From: Bacteroidales bacterium
Lineage (GTDB): Bacteria > Bacteroidota > Bacteroidia > Bacteroidales > F082
Direction: 5' to 3'
Assembly (NCBI GenBank): GCA_030690365.1
Contig: JAUYGX010000148.1
Span: forward strand, 1 to 40,788
DNA length: 40,788 nucleotides
The notes beneath the pieces are model-generated. The model had not been told where the DNA came from, ran no database searches, and saw only the letters and a list, made by a program, of their open reading frames with translations. The translations under genes and the position numbers were made by a program. Positions 1 to 9,100 of the stretch are shown piece after piece (the first letter of the stretch is position 1; each line of letters starts with the position of its first letter).

Positions 1-554
1 CCACCATGATGGTTTGTGTAGTAGCACCATTGGACCAAAGATAGGTTGAACCCTGATTTCCTGCATCCAAAGTTATACTTCCACCACCACAGAAAACGGT
101 ATCCTGTCCCAGATTAACTTCAGGGAGGGTGGCAAAATTCATCTCAATGGTGTCACTACTTTTACACTGGTTTTCGTTAGTTACCTCAACCCAAACCGAT
201 GTTAATCCGCTTCCTACTGCAACAATAGTCTGGGTGGTTTCACCACTGGACCACAAAAAGGTAGAGCCCGGATTTCCAGCGTTCAACATTATACTTTCGT
301 CACCACAGATTACAGTATCCTGTCCCAGATTTATTTCCGGGAGGGCTGCAAAGTTTAGCTCAATGGTATCGTTACTTTTACACTGATTCAAGTTGGTTAC
401 TTCAACCCAAAACGAGGTTAATCCGCTTCCTTCTGCAACAATGGTCTGGGTGGTTTCACCAGTGGACCACAAATAGGTAGATCCTTCATTTTCTGCATTC
501 AGGCTGAACATGTTTTCTCCGCAAAGGATTTCATCCGGCCCGAGATTAACTTCA
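1..554 (-). repeat. 216-bp tandem coding repeats (about 2.5 units)
   Basis: The segment starting at 123 recurs at 339, and a diverged boundary recurs near 555, giving a 216-bp (72-codon) period. By eye the first two-thirds of each unit is nearly identical between copies and the last third has diverged. Each unit encodes a beta-sandwich-like block containing TYLWSTGETTQTI and NQCKSxDTIE motifs with two cysteines. The array continues past the left edge, so the copy number is unknown. Confidence 0.85.
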
Positions 555-3295
555 GGATTGGCAAAAACCGCAACGGAAACCTCAGCTTGGTTGGTGATCA
601 TGCCATCATTAACTAATACATTATAAACGGTGGTTTCAGTCGGGGTTACAACTGGATTTTGCTCGTTGGAGGTAAATCCTTCAGGAACGGAAGTCCAGCT
701 ATAGGTATAAGAGCCACTACCACCTGTAGGAATAACGGTCAGCTGTGCGCTTTCACCAAAGCAAATTTGAGTTGGATCAGCTGACGCTTCAACACTTAAA
801 TTGCTGATAATCATTGTGAGGTTTACAGGAATGCTCCCGCTGTTGATGTCGTTTGAAAGATAGGTTAAAGTTTCAGGGTAGATGCCATTTGGCAATCCTG
901 TAGAGTTAAACATCAACACCACGTTCAGTGAATCTCCTACCGCAACTTCACCTGTTTCAGGCGTTACCATCAACCAATCCTCATATGCAACCGAATAATC
1001 TTCCACTTCACCATATTGTGATGAACCTTCAGGAGTTCCTTTTTCTGAGGGACCAAAAAGACGAATCCTCATGGTGGTAGTTCCTTGCACCTCACCTTGT
1101 GGGGCAAAGATGGTTCCCTCGAAAGAAGTATAGCTTCCATTTGGAGTCAGGACAACAGGATTTTCATCAAACTGACGGTTTTGGTTCCAGTCGATCCAAA
1201 CATATACCTGATCTCCCTGGTATCCATTTCGATTTTCAACCACCAATTGATAGGATTTGCCTGCACGCATACGGGTTATAAAATCTGAATAGTCGACATA
1301 ATTGTCTGAGCCAGAAGTACTATTGATGTCTCCGATTTTCACACCGCTGATATATTCATCACCACCTCCTTGAGCCTGTGCATATTCAGAAGTTTTGGCG
1401 GGTGACTTAAATGGCGACAAGCGGAAGGTAAGTGGAAGAACTCCTGTATTTTTTATTTTCAGTACACGCTCAGCACTGTCGCCCGGGGACAGATGAACGG
1501 TGTATTCAAGGGGAGAAACTTCGATGGTTGATGAACCGTACTGAGTCATATCCGACGTTGAAGTGGACTCCGTACCACCATAATTTGCAGTTACTTCATA
1601 GGTAAAATATCCATAATCGGTTAGTTGATCCTCGAACACAGTTTCAGTACTTGTTCCAATCAGATTGCCATCGCGGTAGATATTAAAATTTTGAAATCCT
1701 GAGGAAGGCACAAAATTCCAGCTCAGGCTGGCCAGTCCGTTATCCTGATTTACAGTGGCATTCAATGCGTATGGAGAATGTATTTCGATGGTTTCAAATA
1801 CAGAAACATACGACATGGCCACTCCGCTGCGGTTATCTGTCCAAACGGGATATACTTTTCCATTGTGTGCATGAATAGCCAGATAATCGCCAAAATATCC
1901 GGTTGCCAAACCAGGAATTGGTGTGGGGCTAAATGATACATCACTCACTTTAAAGTCGTCCCAGGTTTCGCCTGCATTGTTTGAAACTGCAACCCAGGCT
2001 TCAGCCTGAGCATTCGCGACATTTCTGTTATCATAAAAAATGGTGCTGAGAATACCATTGGAAGCATCACAGGTAATCCAGGGAAGGTAATGTGTTTTGC
2101 CCTGCCCGATTGGATCCTGATTTACCCGGATTGGGGTACCAAAAGTAGCTCCACCGTCCGTTGATTTAATCATATAAATATCACGATCGCTGCCGGTATT
2201 TGTTCCTGGCACACCAATGTTGGTCCATACGATGTAAATATAACCACTATACGGGCCACTGCTGGCATCAACCGCCATGCTTGGGAATGAGTTAACGCGC
2301 ATGTTTTGAGGAACGCCTGAATTGCGGATTCCTTTTATGTTGTTGATAATGCGGTACGAAGGTTCCCAAGTGGCTCCTCCATCCTGCGAACGGGCAAATC
2401 CCATTGATATTTCATCCTGTGGCCAGCCATCATAGATGGACCAGGCAGCATACACTTCACCGTTTGGTCCCGTACTCAGGTTTACACCCTGGTTATGACT
2501 TCCTGCATTTACACCATTACTTAAAACGATTTTTGAATCCCAGGTTAACCCGTTATCGGTTGATCTTTTAACAACCACCTGATTGTTGGCGTTGCCGCCG
2601 AAGTCGGTCCAAGCATCGTACAAATAATTTTCATAAGGGCTTCCGGCATTAGCATCAATCCACATGTGGTTCTTATCGGCCAGGTCACCCCAACCTGAGC
2701 CAGGTTTTGGCGCTACATTTACGTGTGTCCACGAGCCACCCTGATCGTCGGAATAGGAAATATCCTGTCCGCTTCCACTACCAATGTAACCAACGTACCA
2801 GCGGCCATCTGTTCCTATGCAGGAAGCTGGGTCACCACTGTTACTTCCGTTTGGTCCCTGGATGCCACCGCCCCAGGTTTCACCCAAATCCATGGTGTAT
2901 AAATAATCGGCACCATAAACAGAACCTCCGCCCGAAGGGGTTGAGTTGTTCGAGTTTAAAGCCACCATATTATTGTTGGGATCGATAAAAATGGAGTTTT
3001 CGCTTTGTGTTGAGGATTGGCCTGTTGTAGGCACATCAGGTGAATCATCAAAACGAACCATTCTTGATTTAATTTTACTCCCGGTAAAAGTTGCCTTAGG
3101 AACTTCAACTTCGGGGTTCAACACGGCCAATCCTTTGGAGGCCATCAGTTTCCAGTATCCGTTGTTATCAATGCGGGTATTCACCTGAGCTCTTTTCTCA
3201 CGTTCCGTCATTGTGTTGTTACTGATTGCCCAATTCAAGGAAAAAGCCAGCAGTATCGCAAAAATACCAATGGCAAAAAGTGTAAATTTTTTCAT
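1..3295 (-). CDS. Giant secreted Asp-box/GEVED/Ig-like repeat protein (3' end outside window)
   Basis: An open frame of about 1,098 codons runs from the ATG at 3295 to the left edge with no stop, so the C-terminus, probably a T9SS sorting domain, is missing. The N-terminus is a signal peptide (MKKFTLFAIGIFAILLAFS). Residues about 180-450 carry five Asp-box-like turns (SDDQGGSW, STDNGLTW, SQDGGATW, STDGGATF, SNNAGETW), which suggests a sialidase/VPS10-type beta-propeller. A fibronectin-III-like domain lies near 503-577. A GEVED domain follows, with GEVEDY at about 762-767. A PKD/Ig-like segment covers about 829-915, and about 2.5 tandem 72-residue Ig-like units finish the visible part. Asp-boxes alone do not show sialidase activity. 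It is best called a surface or secreted adhesin-like or glycan-interacting protein of unknown substrate. The domain order and secretion are seen; the role is inferred. Confidence 0.85.
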   Translation of the reverse strand, partial: MKKFTLFAIGIFAILLAFSLNWAISNNTMTEREKRAQVNTRIDNNGYWKLMASKGLAVLNPEVEVPKATFTGSKIKSRMVRFDDSPDVPTTGQSSTQSENSIFIDPNNNMVALNSNNSTPSGGGSVYGADYLYTMDLGETWGGGIQGPNGSNSGDPASCIGTDGRWYVGYIGSGSGQDISYSDDQGGSWTHVNVAPKPGSGWGDLADKNHMWIDANAGSPYENYLYDAWTDFGGNANNQVVVKRSTDNGLTWDSKIVLSNGVNAGSHNQGVNLSTGPNGEVYAAWSIYDGWPQDEISMGFARSQDGGATWEPSYRIINNIKGIRNSGVPQNMRVNSFPSMAVDASSGPYSGYIYIVWTNIGVPGTNTGSDRDIYMIKSTDGGATFGTPIRVNQDPIGQGKTHYLPWITCDASNGILSTIFYDNRNVANAQAEAWVAVSNNAGETWDDFKVSDVSFSPTPIPGLATGYFGDYLAIHAHNGKVYPVWTDNRSGVAMSYVSVFETIEIHSPYALNATVNQDNGLASLSWNFVPSSGFQNFNIYRDGNLIGTSTETVFEDQLTDYGYFTYEVTANYGGTESTSTSDMTQYGSSTIEVSPLEYTVHLSPGDSAERVLKIKNTGVLPLTFRLSPFKSPAKTSEYAQAQGGGDEYISGVKIGDINSTSGSDNYVDYSDFITRMRAGKSYQLVVENRNGYQGDQVYVWIDWNQNRQFDENPVVLTPNGSYTSFEGTIFAPQGEVQGTTTMRIRLFGPSEKGTPEGSSQYGEVEDYSVAYEDWLMVTPETGEVAVGDSLNVVLMFNSTGLPNGIYPETLTYLSNDINSGSIPVNLTMIISNLSVEASADPTQICFGESAQLTVIPTGGSGSYTYSWTSVPEGFTSNEQNPVVTPTETTVYNVLVNDGMITNQAEVSVAVFANPEVNLGPDEILCGENMFSLNAENEGSTYLWSTGETTQTIVAEGSGLTSFWVEVTNLNQCKSNDTIELNFAALPEINLGQDTVICGDESIMLNAGNPGSTFLWSSGETTQTIVAVGSGLTSVWVEVTNENQCKSSDTIEMNFATLPEVNLGQDTVFCGGGSITLDAGNQGSTYLWSNGATTQTIMV

Positions 3296-3334
3296 TTAGT
3301 GTTCAATTAACTGTAAATAGAATCATTGTCCCAA

Positions 3335-3342
3335 CAAAAGTA
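3335..3342 (-). promoter_or_regulatory. Candidate Bacteroidota -7 promoter element
   Basis: On the minus strand this reads TACTTTTG, matching the Bacteroidota TAnnTTTG -7 consensus, 39 bp upstream of the ATG at 3295. No convincing TTG -33 element sits 19 bp further upstream. The surrounding 138-bp gap to buk is AT-rich and holds nothing else I recognise. Confidence 0.4.
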
Positions 3343-3433
3343 TATCTAAATGGATTTATATAAGAAAAATTAACAATTAAATTGATAATAAAATGTTAAT
3401 CTTTTTGTATACAAATCTTGAAGATGGAGGATG

Positions 3434-4510
3434 TTAGAGGTATTCTTTTACTTGCGCTTCTCCTAATATTACACGCAATCCGTTCATGGCCAGGGCTTTC
3501 ATTTCGTCTTCACCGGGATATACATGAACAGGTCCAAACCGGTGAATGTACGAAATCACCTGATTAACAAAATATTTGTCATGCGCGATGCCTCCGGTAA
3601 TCAGAATTCCGTCAATTTCACCACGCAGTACGGCTACCATTGAACCCACCTCTTTGGCCACCTGATAGGCCATTCCGTCATAAATATATTTGGCTTCGGC
3701 ATCTCCTTTCTCGGCGCGCTGTTCCACTTCATAGGCACTGTTGGTCCCTAAATAGGCTACCAATCCACCCTCACCTTTAATCATTTTAAGGATTTGTTTC
3801 TCGGTGTAAGCACCACTATAACAAAGTCGTACCAAATCGCCCACAGGCAAAGTTCCGGTACGTTCAGGCGAATATGGCCCATCGCCGTCGAGTCCCTGAT
3901 TTACATCTACTACCCTGCCCTTTTTGTGAGCACCTACCGTGATACCTCCACCCAGATGAACAACAATAAGGTTTAGATCCTCATATTTTCGCATAATGGA
4001 TTTGGCATGCTGACGGGCAACTGCTTTTTGGTTGAGTGCGTGAAAAATAGACCGTCGGGGCAACAAAGGGTGACCCGACAATCGCGCCAGATCGTCCAGT
4101 TCGTCCACCACCACGGGGTTGGTAATAAAGGCTTTGGCATTGGGCAGCGATTGTGCAATATCCCAGGCAATTAAACCACCCAGGTTACTGGCATGTTCGC
4201 CATAAGCACAACTCTTGAGGTCGTGCAACATTTTATCATTGACGGCAATAATTCCTGATTCAACAGGTTTTAATAAACCTCCTCTGCCCATGACAACGGC
4301 GATGGTATTGATGTCGATATCGGCATCTTTAAGCTGCTGGAGGATCAGATTCTTGCGAAAAGAGAATTGACTGGTAATTACATCGTAAGGTTCGAGTTCT
4401 TCGGTAGTGTGCCTGATGGTTTGAATAAAAACAGGATTTGTCCCTTCGAAAACGGCAATTTTGGTACTTGTAGAACCGGGATTAATGGCAAGTATTTTAA
4501 TTTCTTCCAT
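3434..4510 (-). CDS. buk: Butyrate kinase
   Basis: This 358-residue acetokinase-family (ASKHA fold) enzyme transfers phosphate between butyryl-phosphate (or branched-chain acyl phosphates) and ADP, giving the acid and ATP in the cytosol. The family is visible in the N-terminal NPGSTSTKIAV loop, the HLGGGITVGAH loop and GDGPYSPERTGTLP, with normal butyrate-kinase length. I chose the ATG at 4510 (MEEIKILAINPGS). A TTG three codons upstream is possible but adds nothing conserved. It lies 27 bp downstream of ptb, so the two should be one operon and together form the acyl-CoA to acid plus ATP route. Preference for butyrate over isobutyrate or isovalerate cannot be read from sequence. Confidence 0.93.
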   Translation of the reverse strand: MEEIKILAINPGSTSTKIAVFEGTNPVFIQTIRHTTEELEPYDVITSQFSFRKNLILQQLKDADIDINTIAVVMGRGGLLKPVESGIIAVNDKMLHDLKSCAYGEHASNLGGLIAWDIAQSLPNAKAFITNPVVVDELDDLARLSGHPLLPRRSIFHALNQKAVARQHAKSIMRKYEDLNLIVVHLGGGITVGAHKKGRVVDVNQGLDGDGPYSPERTGTLPVGDLVRLCYSGAYTEKQILKMIKGEGGLVAYLGTNSAYEVEQRAEKGDAEAKYIYDGMAYQVAKEVGSMVAVLRGEIDGILITGGIAHDKYFVNQVISYIHRFGPVHVYPGEDEMKALAMNGLRVILGEAQVKEYL

Positions 4511-4537
4511 GTGATACAACTCGTTTTACAATGTTTG

Positions 4538-5440
4538 TTATTTGGCCACCAGGGCAGCCAATGCGATGGAATACAGTTTTGTTTTGGTACTGTCGCCACG
4601 CGACGACAATACGGCCGGAACCCGTGCACCTACTACTATGGCACCAAGTTCGCTTTGGGCCAGTTTGGTATTGGTTTTGTAAAACACATTGCCCGATTCA
4701 ATGTTGGGGAAAACCAGACAATCGGCATCGCCGGCCACTTTTCCTGATATTTTCTTTATTTCGGCACTTTCTTTGTCAATGGCCACATCCAATGCCAGTG
4801 GCCCGTCTACCAGTCCTCCCGTAATCTGCCCACGATCGGCCATTTTAGAAATGATGGCTGCATCTGTGGAAGATGTCATTTTAGTGGAAATTTGTTCGGT
4901 GGCACCAATAAGGGCTACTTTCGGTTCACAGATTCCCAAAGCCTGAGCTACCTGAATCAGGTAGTTGGTAATGGCAATTTTTTCTTTTATTTCGGGTGCC
5001 GGAATAATTGCTACATCACCTACAATCAGTAATTTATGATAATTTACGTTTTCGATTACCGTTACATGGCTTAATACGGCCCCGGGATTCATTAATCCGG
5101 TTTCTTTACTAAGAATGGCACGCATATACTTGTCGGTACTAACCAAACCCTTCATCAACAGGTTTCCTTCACCAGCATTAATCAGTGCAACCGCTTTGGT
5201 AGCGGCTTTCATTTCATCTGGCTCATGAACGATGGTAAACTTGGTTATGTCGATGCCTTCCCGTTCACAGTTTTTGGCGATGGTTAGGTGGTCCCCAACA
5301 AGCGTACCTGTAACCAGACCCAAATCAATGGCCTCGCTTACGGCACTTATAGTATGCGAATCGTTGGCAAAGGCTGCCACTAACCTTTTTTTTTCCTGTG
5401 CCTTAAGCACTTCAAACATGTCGTCAAGTTTTTCTATCAT
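4538..5440 (-). CDS. ptb: Phosphate butyryltransferase
   Basis: This 300-residue PTA_PTB family enzyme swaps CoA for phosphate on butyryl-CoA, or related short acyl-CoAs, to feed the kinase encoded next door. Recognisable features are the LLMKGLVSTDKYMRAIL segment, the GDVAIIPAPEIKEK segment and the C-terminal GAIVVGARVPAVLSSRGD motif. The open frame extends 27 codons further upstream, but MIEKLDDMFEVLKAQEKK at 5440 is the normal family N-terminus, so I start there. A single-domain protein of this length beside buk fits Ptb better than phosphate acetyltransferase. It is the first gene of the ptb-buk operon. Confidence 0.92.
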   Translation of the reverse strand: MIEKLDDMFEVLKAQEKKRLVAAFANDSHTISAVSEAIDLGLVTGTLVGDHLTIAKNCEREGIDITKFTIVHEPDEMKAATKAVALINAGEGNLLMKGLVSTDKYMRAILSKETGLMNPGAVLSHVTVIENVNYHKLLIVGDVAIIPAPEIKEKIAITNYLIQVAQALGICEPKVALIGATEQISTKMTSSTDAAIISKMADRGQITGGLVDGPLALDVAIDKESAEIKKISGKVAGDADCLVFPNIESGNVFYKTNTKLAQSELGAIVVGARVPAVLSSRGDSTKTKLYSIALAALVAK

Positions 5441-5469
5441 CTTTAGTATTATGGTTGTTAAATATTTAA

Positions 5470-5477
5470 CAAAAATA
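5470..5477 (-). promoter_or_regulatory. Candidate -7 element for ptb-buk
   Basis: Reads TATTTTTG on the minus strand, 29 bp upstream of the ptb ATG at 5440, and matches TAnnTTTG. No good -33 match was found. The 246-bp gap from here to 5686 is the divergent control region shared with the phosphatase-efflux operon. Confidence 0.42.
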
Positions 5478-5666
5478 CAAACATTGTTCGAGGTGGTAAT
5501 ACGATCCACCAAAAAATTCATGTTAAGCTAATGGTCGCCTAACCTTTCTTTGATCTATTTTGAATAAATACATGTTATTAATCATAAAATAGAAAGAGTT
5601 TTTGTACCTTTAGGACTTTTAAGTGAATTTTAAGTTATAGCCGGCAAATAAAAAAAGTTGTAGAAG

Positions 5667-5674
5667 TATTTTTG
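5667..5674 (+). promoter_or_regulatory. Possible -7 element for phosphatase-efflux operon
   Basis: TATTTTTG matches TAnnTTTG but ends only 12 bp before the ATG at 5687, so the transcript would have almost no leader. This is plausible in Bacteroidota but could be chance in an AT-rich gap. Confidence 0.28.
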
Positions 5675-5686
5675 CATCAAAAAAAA

Positions 5687-6163
5687 ATGAAAAGAAAAGT
5701 ATTGTTTGTGTGCTTAGGAAATATATGTCGATCACCTGCTGCAGAGGCTGTTTTTAATGGTATTATCAAGCAAAAAGGCGAGACCTTATTATATGAAATC
5801 GATTCGGCAGGCACTTCAAATTATCATGCCGGCGAGCCTGCTGATGCCAGGATGAACCTGCACGCAAAAAAACGCGGTTATGAATTAACTTCCATTTCAA
5901 GACCCTTTAATCCGAACCGCGATTTTGATTACTTTGATATCATTGTGGCCATGGATGATGAAAATTTGTTTAATCTAAAACAGATGTCACGCAACAAAGC
6001 AGATACAAAGAAACTTTACAGGATGACTGATTTTTCATCCTCCAGAAAATACTCCAGTGTTCCAGATCCTTATTATGGGAGCTCACAAGGATTTGAACTC
6101 GTAATTGACATACTTGAAGAAGCGGGTGAAGGACTTTATCAACACCTGAACAGTACTTTGTAA
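5687..6163 (+). CDS. Low-molecular-weight protein tyrosine phosphatase
   Basis: This 158-residue cytosolic phosphatase has the family P-loop VCLGNICRS near the N-terminus: nucleophile Cys9, Arg15, a CX5R signature. The general-acid Asp is in the DPYYG motif at about residue 127. Length and motif order are typical. I chose the ATG at 5687 because the P-loop normally follows within ten residues of the start; a TTG five codons earlier is also open. It ends 23 bp before the czcA-like gene, so co-transcription is likely. In other bacteria such enzymes act on tyrosine kinases of polysaccharide export or on arsenate. No kinase is present here, and a link to metal efflux is only suggested by position. 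Confidence 0.92.
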   Translation: MKRKVLFVCLGNICRSPAAEAVFNGIIKQKGETLLYEIDSAGTSNYHAGEPADARMNLHAKKRGYELTSISRPFNPNRDFDYFDIIVAMDDENLFNLKQMSRNKADTKKLYRMTDFSSSRKYSSVPDPYYGSSQGFELVIDILEEAGEGLYQHLNSTL

Positions 6164-6186
6164 AACCCATTTAGATTGACTTTGCC

Positions 6187-9100
6187 ATGTTAGATAAAAT
6201 TATTCAGTTCAGTATTGCGAACAAGCTGATTGTTATGCTCTTTACTGCGACAATTGTCGGTTTTGGACTGTATTCGCTTACCCAGATTCCGATAGGTGCA
6301 GTGCCGGATATAACCAATAACCAGGTTCAGGTTATTACCACTTCGCGCAATTTATCTACCCTTGATGTTGAACAATTCATTACCTACCCGGTGGAGCTCG
6401 AAATGGCTAATCTACCGGGTGTTACCGAAATAAGGTCAGTATCAAAATTTGGACTTTCGGTAGTGACCATCGTTTTCAACGATGCCATTGGAACCTATTT
6501 GCCCCGACAACTTATTGCCGAAAAACTGAAAGCTGCTGCAGAAAATATTCCGGCCGGGATGGGAACACCTCAAATGGGGCCCATCACTACAGGTTTGGGT
6601 GAAATTTATCAATATGTTCTCGACACCAAACCCGGGTACGACACATTGTATTCAACCATGGATTTAAGAACCATTCAGGATTGGATTGTGAAACGACAAC
6701 TCTCCGGAATTAGCGGTGTGGTCGAAATAAATACCTGGGGCGGTTTTCTAAAACAATACGAAGTGGCTGTAAACCCTACAAAATTACAGTCGATGGGCAT
6801 TTCCATTGGTGAAATTTTTCAGGCACTCGAAAACAACAACAGTGTAGCCGGTGGTGGGTATATCGAAAAAACCAACGAAAGCTACTTTATTCGTGGAGAG
6901 GGCTTGGTTGGGTCAAAGGATGACATTGAAAACATCGTTGTTAAAAACACGGATGGATTACCCATTTACATCCGGGATGTGGCAACAGTTCAGGATGGAT
7001 ATGCCACCCGCTTTGGTGCGATCACGGGCAATGGTGAGGGCGAAAAAGTGCTTGGCCAGGTGATGATGCTCAAGGATGCCAACTCCAATAAGGTGATAGA
7101 AGACGTTAAAGAACGTGTTGCCGAAATTCAGAAAACCTTACCGGAAGGTGTTTATATAAATCCGTTTCTCGAACGTAGCGAACTTATTGCAAAAACAACC
7201 AATACGGTAGCGGAGAATCTGATCCTGGGCTGTTTGATTGTGATATTTGTTGTGGTGCTATTGCTGGGAAATATGCGCTCCGGCCTCGTTATCGCTTCGG
7301 TCATTCCGCTCAGTTTGCTTTTTGCTCTGGGCATGATGTATGTTTTTGGTGTAGATGCCAATTTGATGAGTCTTGGAGCCATCGACTTTGGAATTATTAT
7401 CGATGGGGCGGTCATAATAGTGGAGTACATCGCCTATAAGATTACGGCCCAAAAGGAGCGAATTGATCTGGCCACCAAGGAAGAGCGAGTGGGTATCATC
7501 GATTCCATTACAATGGAAAGTTCATCCAAGATGATGACCTCGGCGGTATTCGGACAATTGATTATCTTAATCGTCTTTATTCCGATTTTATCTCTCACCG
7601 GAGTGGAAGGCAAGATGTTCCGACCTATGGCCATGACTTTTAGCTTCGCATTGGCAGGCGCCATGATTCTGTGCTTTACTTATGTTCCGGTGGCTGCTTC
7701 ACTGTTTCTGAAACCATCAAAACAATCGAAACGCAACATTTCATTGCGGTTGATGAATTTTATTTCGTCCATGTATACTCCCTCGATTGAGTTGGCCATG
7801 AAATTTAAAAAGGTGGTTCTGGCAAGTTCGTTGGCGTTGCTTCTGTTCACTGTTTATTTATATTCAACCATGGGTGGAGAATTTGTTCCCACGCTCGATG
7901 AGGGTGATTTCGTTATACAACCGGTATTGCGTACCGGGACTTCGCTTAGCAATACCATTGCCATTACCACCAGAATAGAGAAAATCCTACTCGATCAATT
8001 TCCGGAAGTGGACCAGGTGGTAAGCCGCATTGGGGCTGCAGAAGTACCTACCGATCCCATGTCGATGGAAGAAAGCGACGTTATTATCAAACTGAAGCCC
8101 AAAAGTGAATGGGTGTCGGCAAAATCGAAAGACGAGCTGGCCGAAAAATTTAAAGAAGCCCTGTCAATAATCCCTGGACTTGATTTTGAATTTACCCAAC
8201 CCATTGAAATGCGATTTAACGAATTAATTACGGGTGTGCGTGCCGACGTGGCCATTAAAATATTTGGTGAAGATTTGGATGTGCTGTATAACAAAGGTCT
8301 GGAAATAAAACAGCTGGTTGAAAATGTTCCGGGGGCCTCCGATGTCATTCTTGAAAAAATTACGGGCTTGCCACAGATGACCGTAAAATTCAACCGACAA
8401 AAAATCGCCAAATACGGATTGAATATCAAAGATTTAAACGACATGATCACCATGGGATTTGCCGGTGCCACGGCTGGAAATGTGTTTGAAGGAGAAAAAA
8501 GATTTGATCTGGTAGTCAGGTTTGATAAAAATCACCGCAAAAACATAAAGGATATCGAAACTCTTTATGTGGACTTGCCGCGAGGTGGTAAAGTTCCACT
8601 GAGCGAACTGGCCGAAATATCGTATACCAAAGGACCTGCGAAAATTTCCCGCGACGATACCAAACGACGCATTGTGGTGGGTATTAACGTAAGAAACCGC
8701 GACTTGCAATCGGTGGTGGAAGATATTAAGCACATCATTAACACAAAAGTTAAACTGCCTGTTGGATATACCATCGATTATGGCGGACAGTTCGAAAACC
8801 TACAGAGTGCCAGCCGGCGTTTAAAATTTGCCGTGCCGATTGCCCTCATCCTCATCTTTATCATGCTTCATTTTGCTTTTAAAAGTTTCCGTGAAGCGTT
8901 GATGGTTTTCACAGCCATTCCATTGTCTGCCGTGGGCGGTGTGTTGTTGCTGTGGATCAGAGGGTTGCCTTTTAGTATTTCTGCGGGCGTAGGTTTTATA
9001 GCGCTGTTTGGGATAGCTGTTTTAAACGGAATTGTGTTAATTGAACATTTTAAGGATTTAAAAAAGAAGGGAATAACCAATATTGATGAGCGGGTAATTT

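Noticed and set aside
1-554. Direct repeats that could suggest a CRISPR array
   Set aside because: The period is 216 bp and the repeats are in frame inside a long coding region, with no short repeat/unique spacer pattern.
2000-2770. Sialidase call from Asp-boxes
   Set aside because: Only the structural SxDxGxTW turns are visible. I could not identify the Arg triad or the catalytic Tyr/Glu, so enzyme function is not claimed.
7995-8471. 158-codon minus-strand open frame inside the efflux pump gene
   Set aside because: It lies opposite a clear RND coding region and has no recognisable motif; it is a codon-bias shadow.
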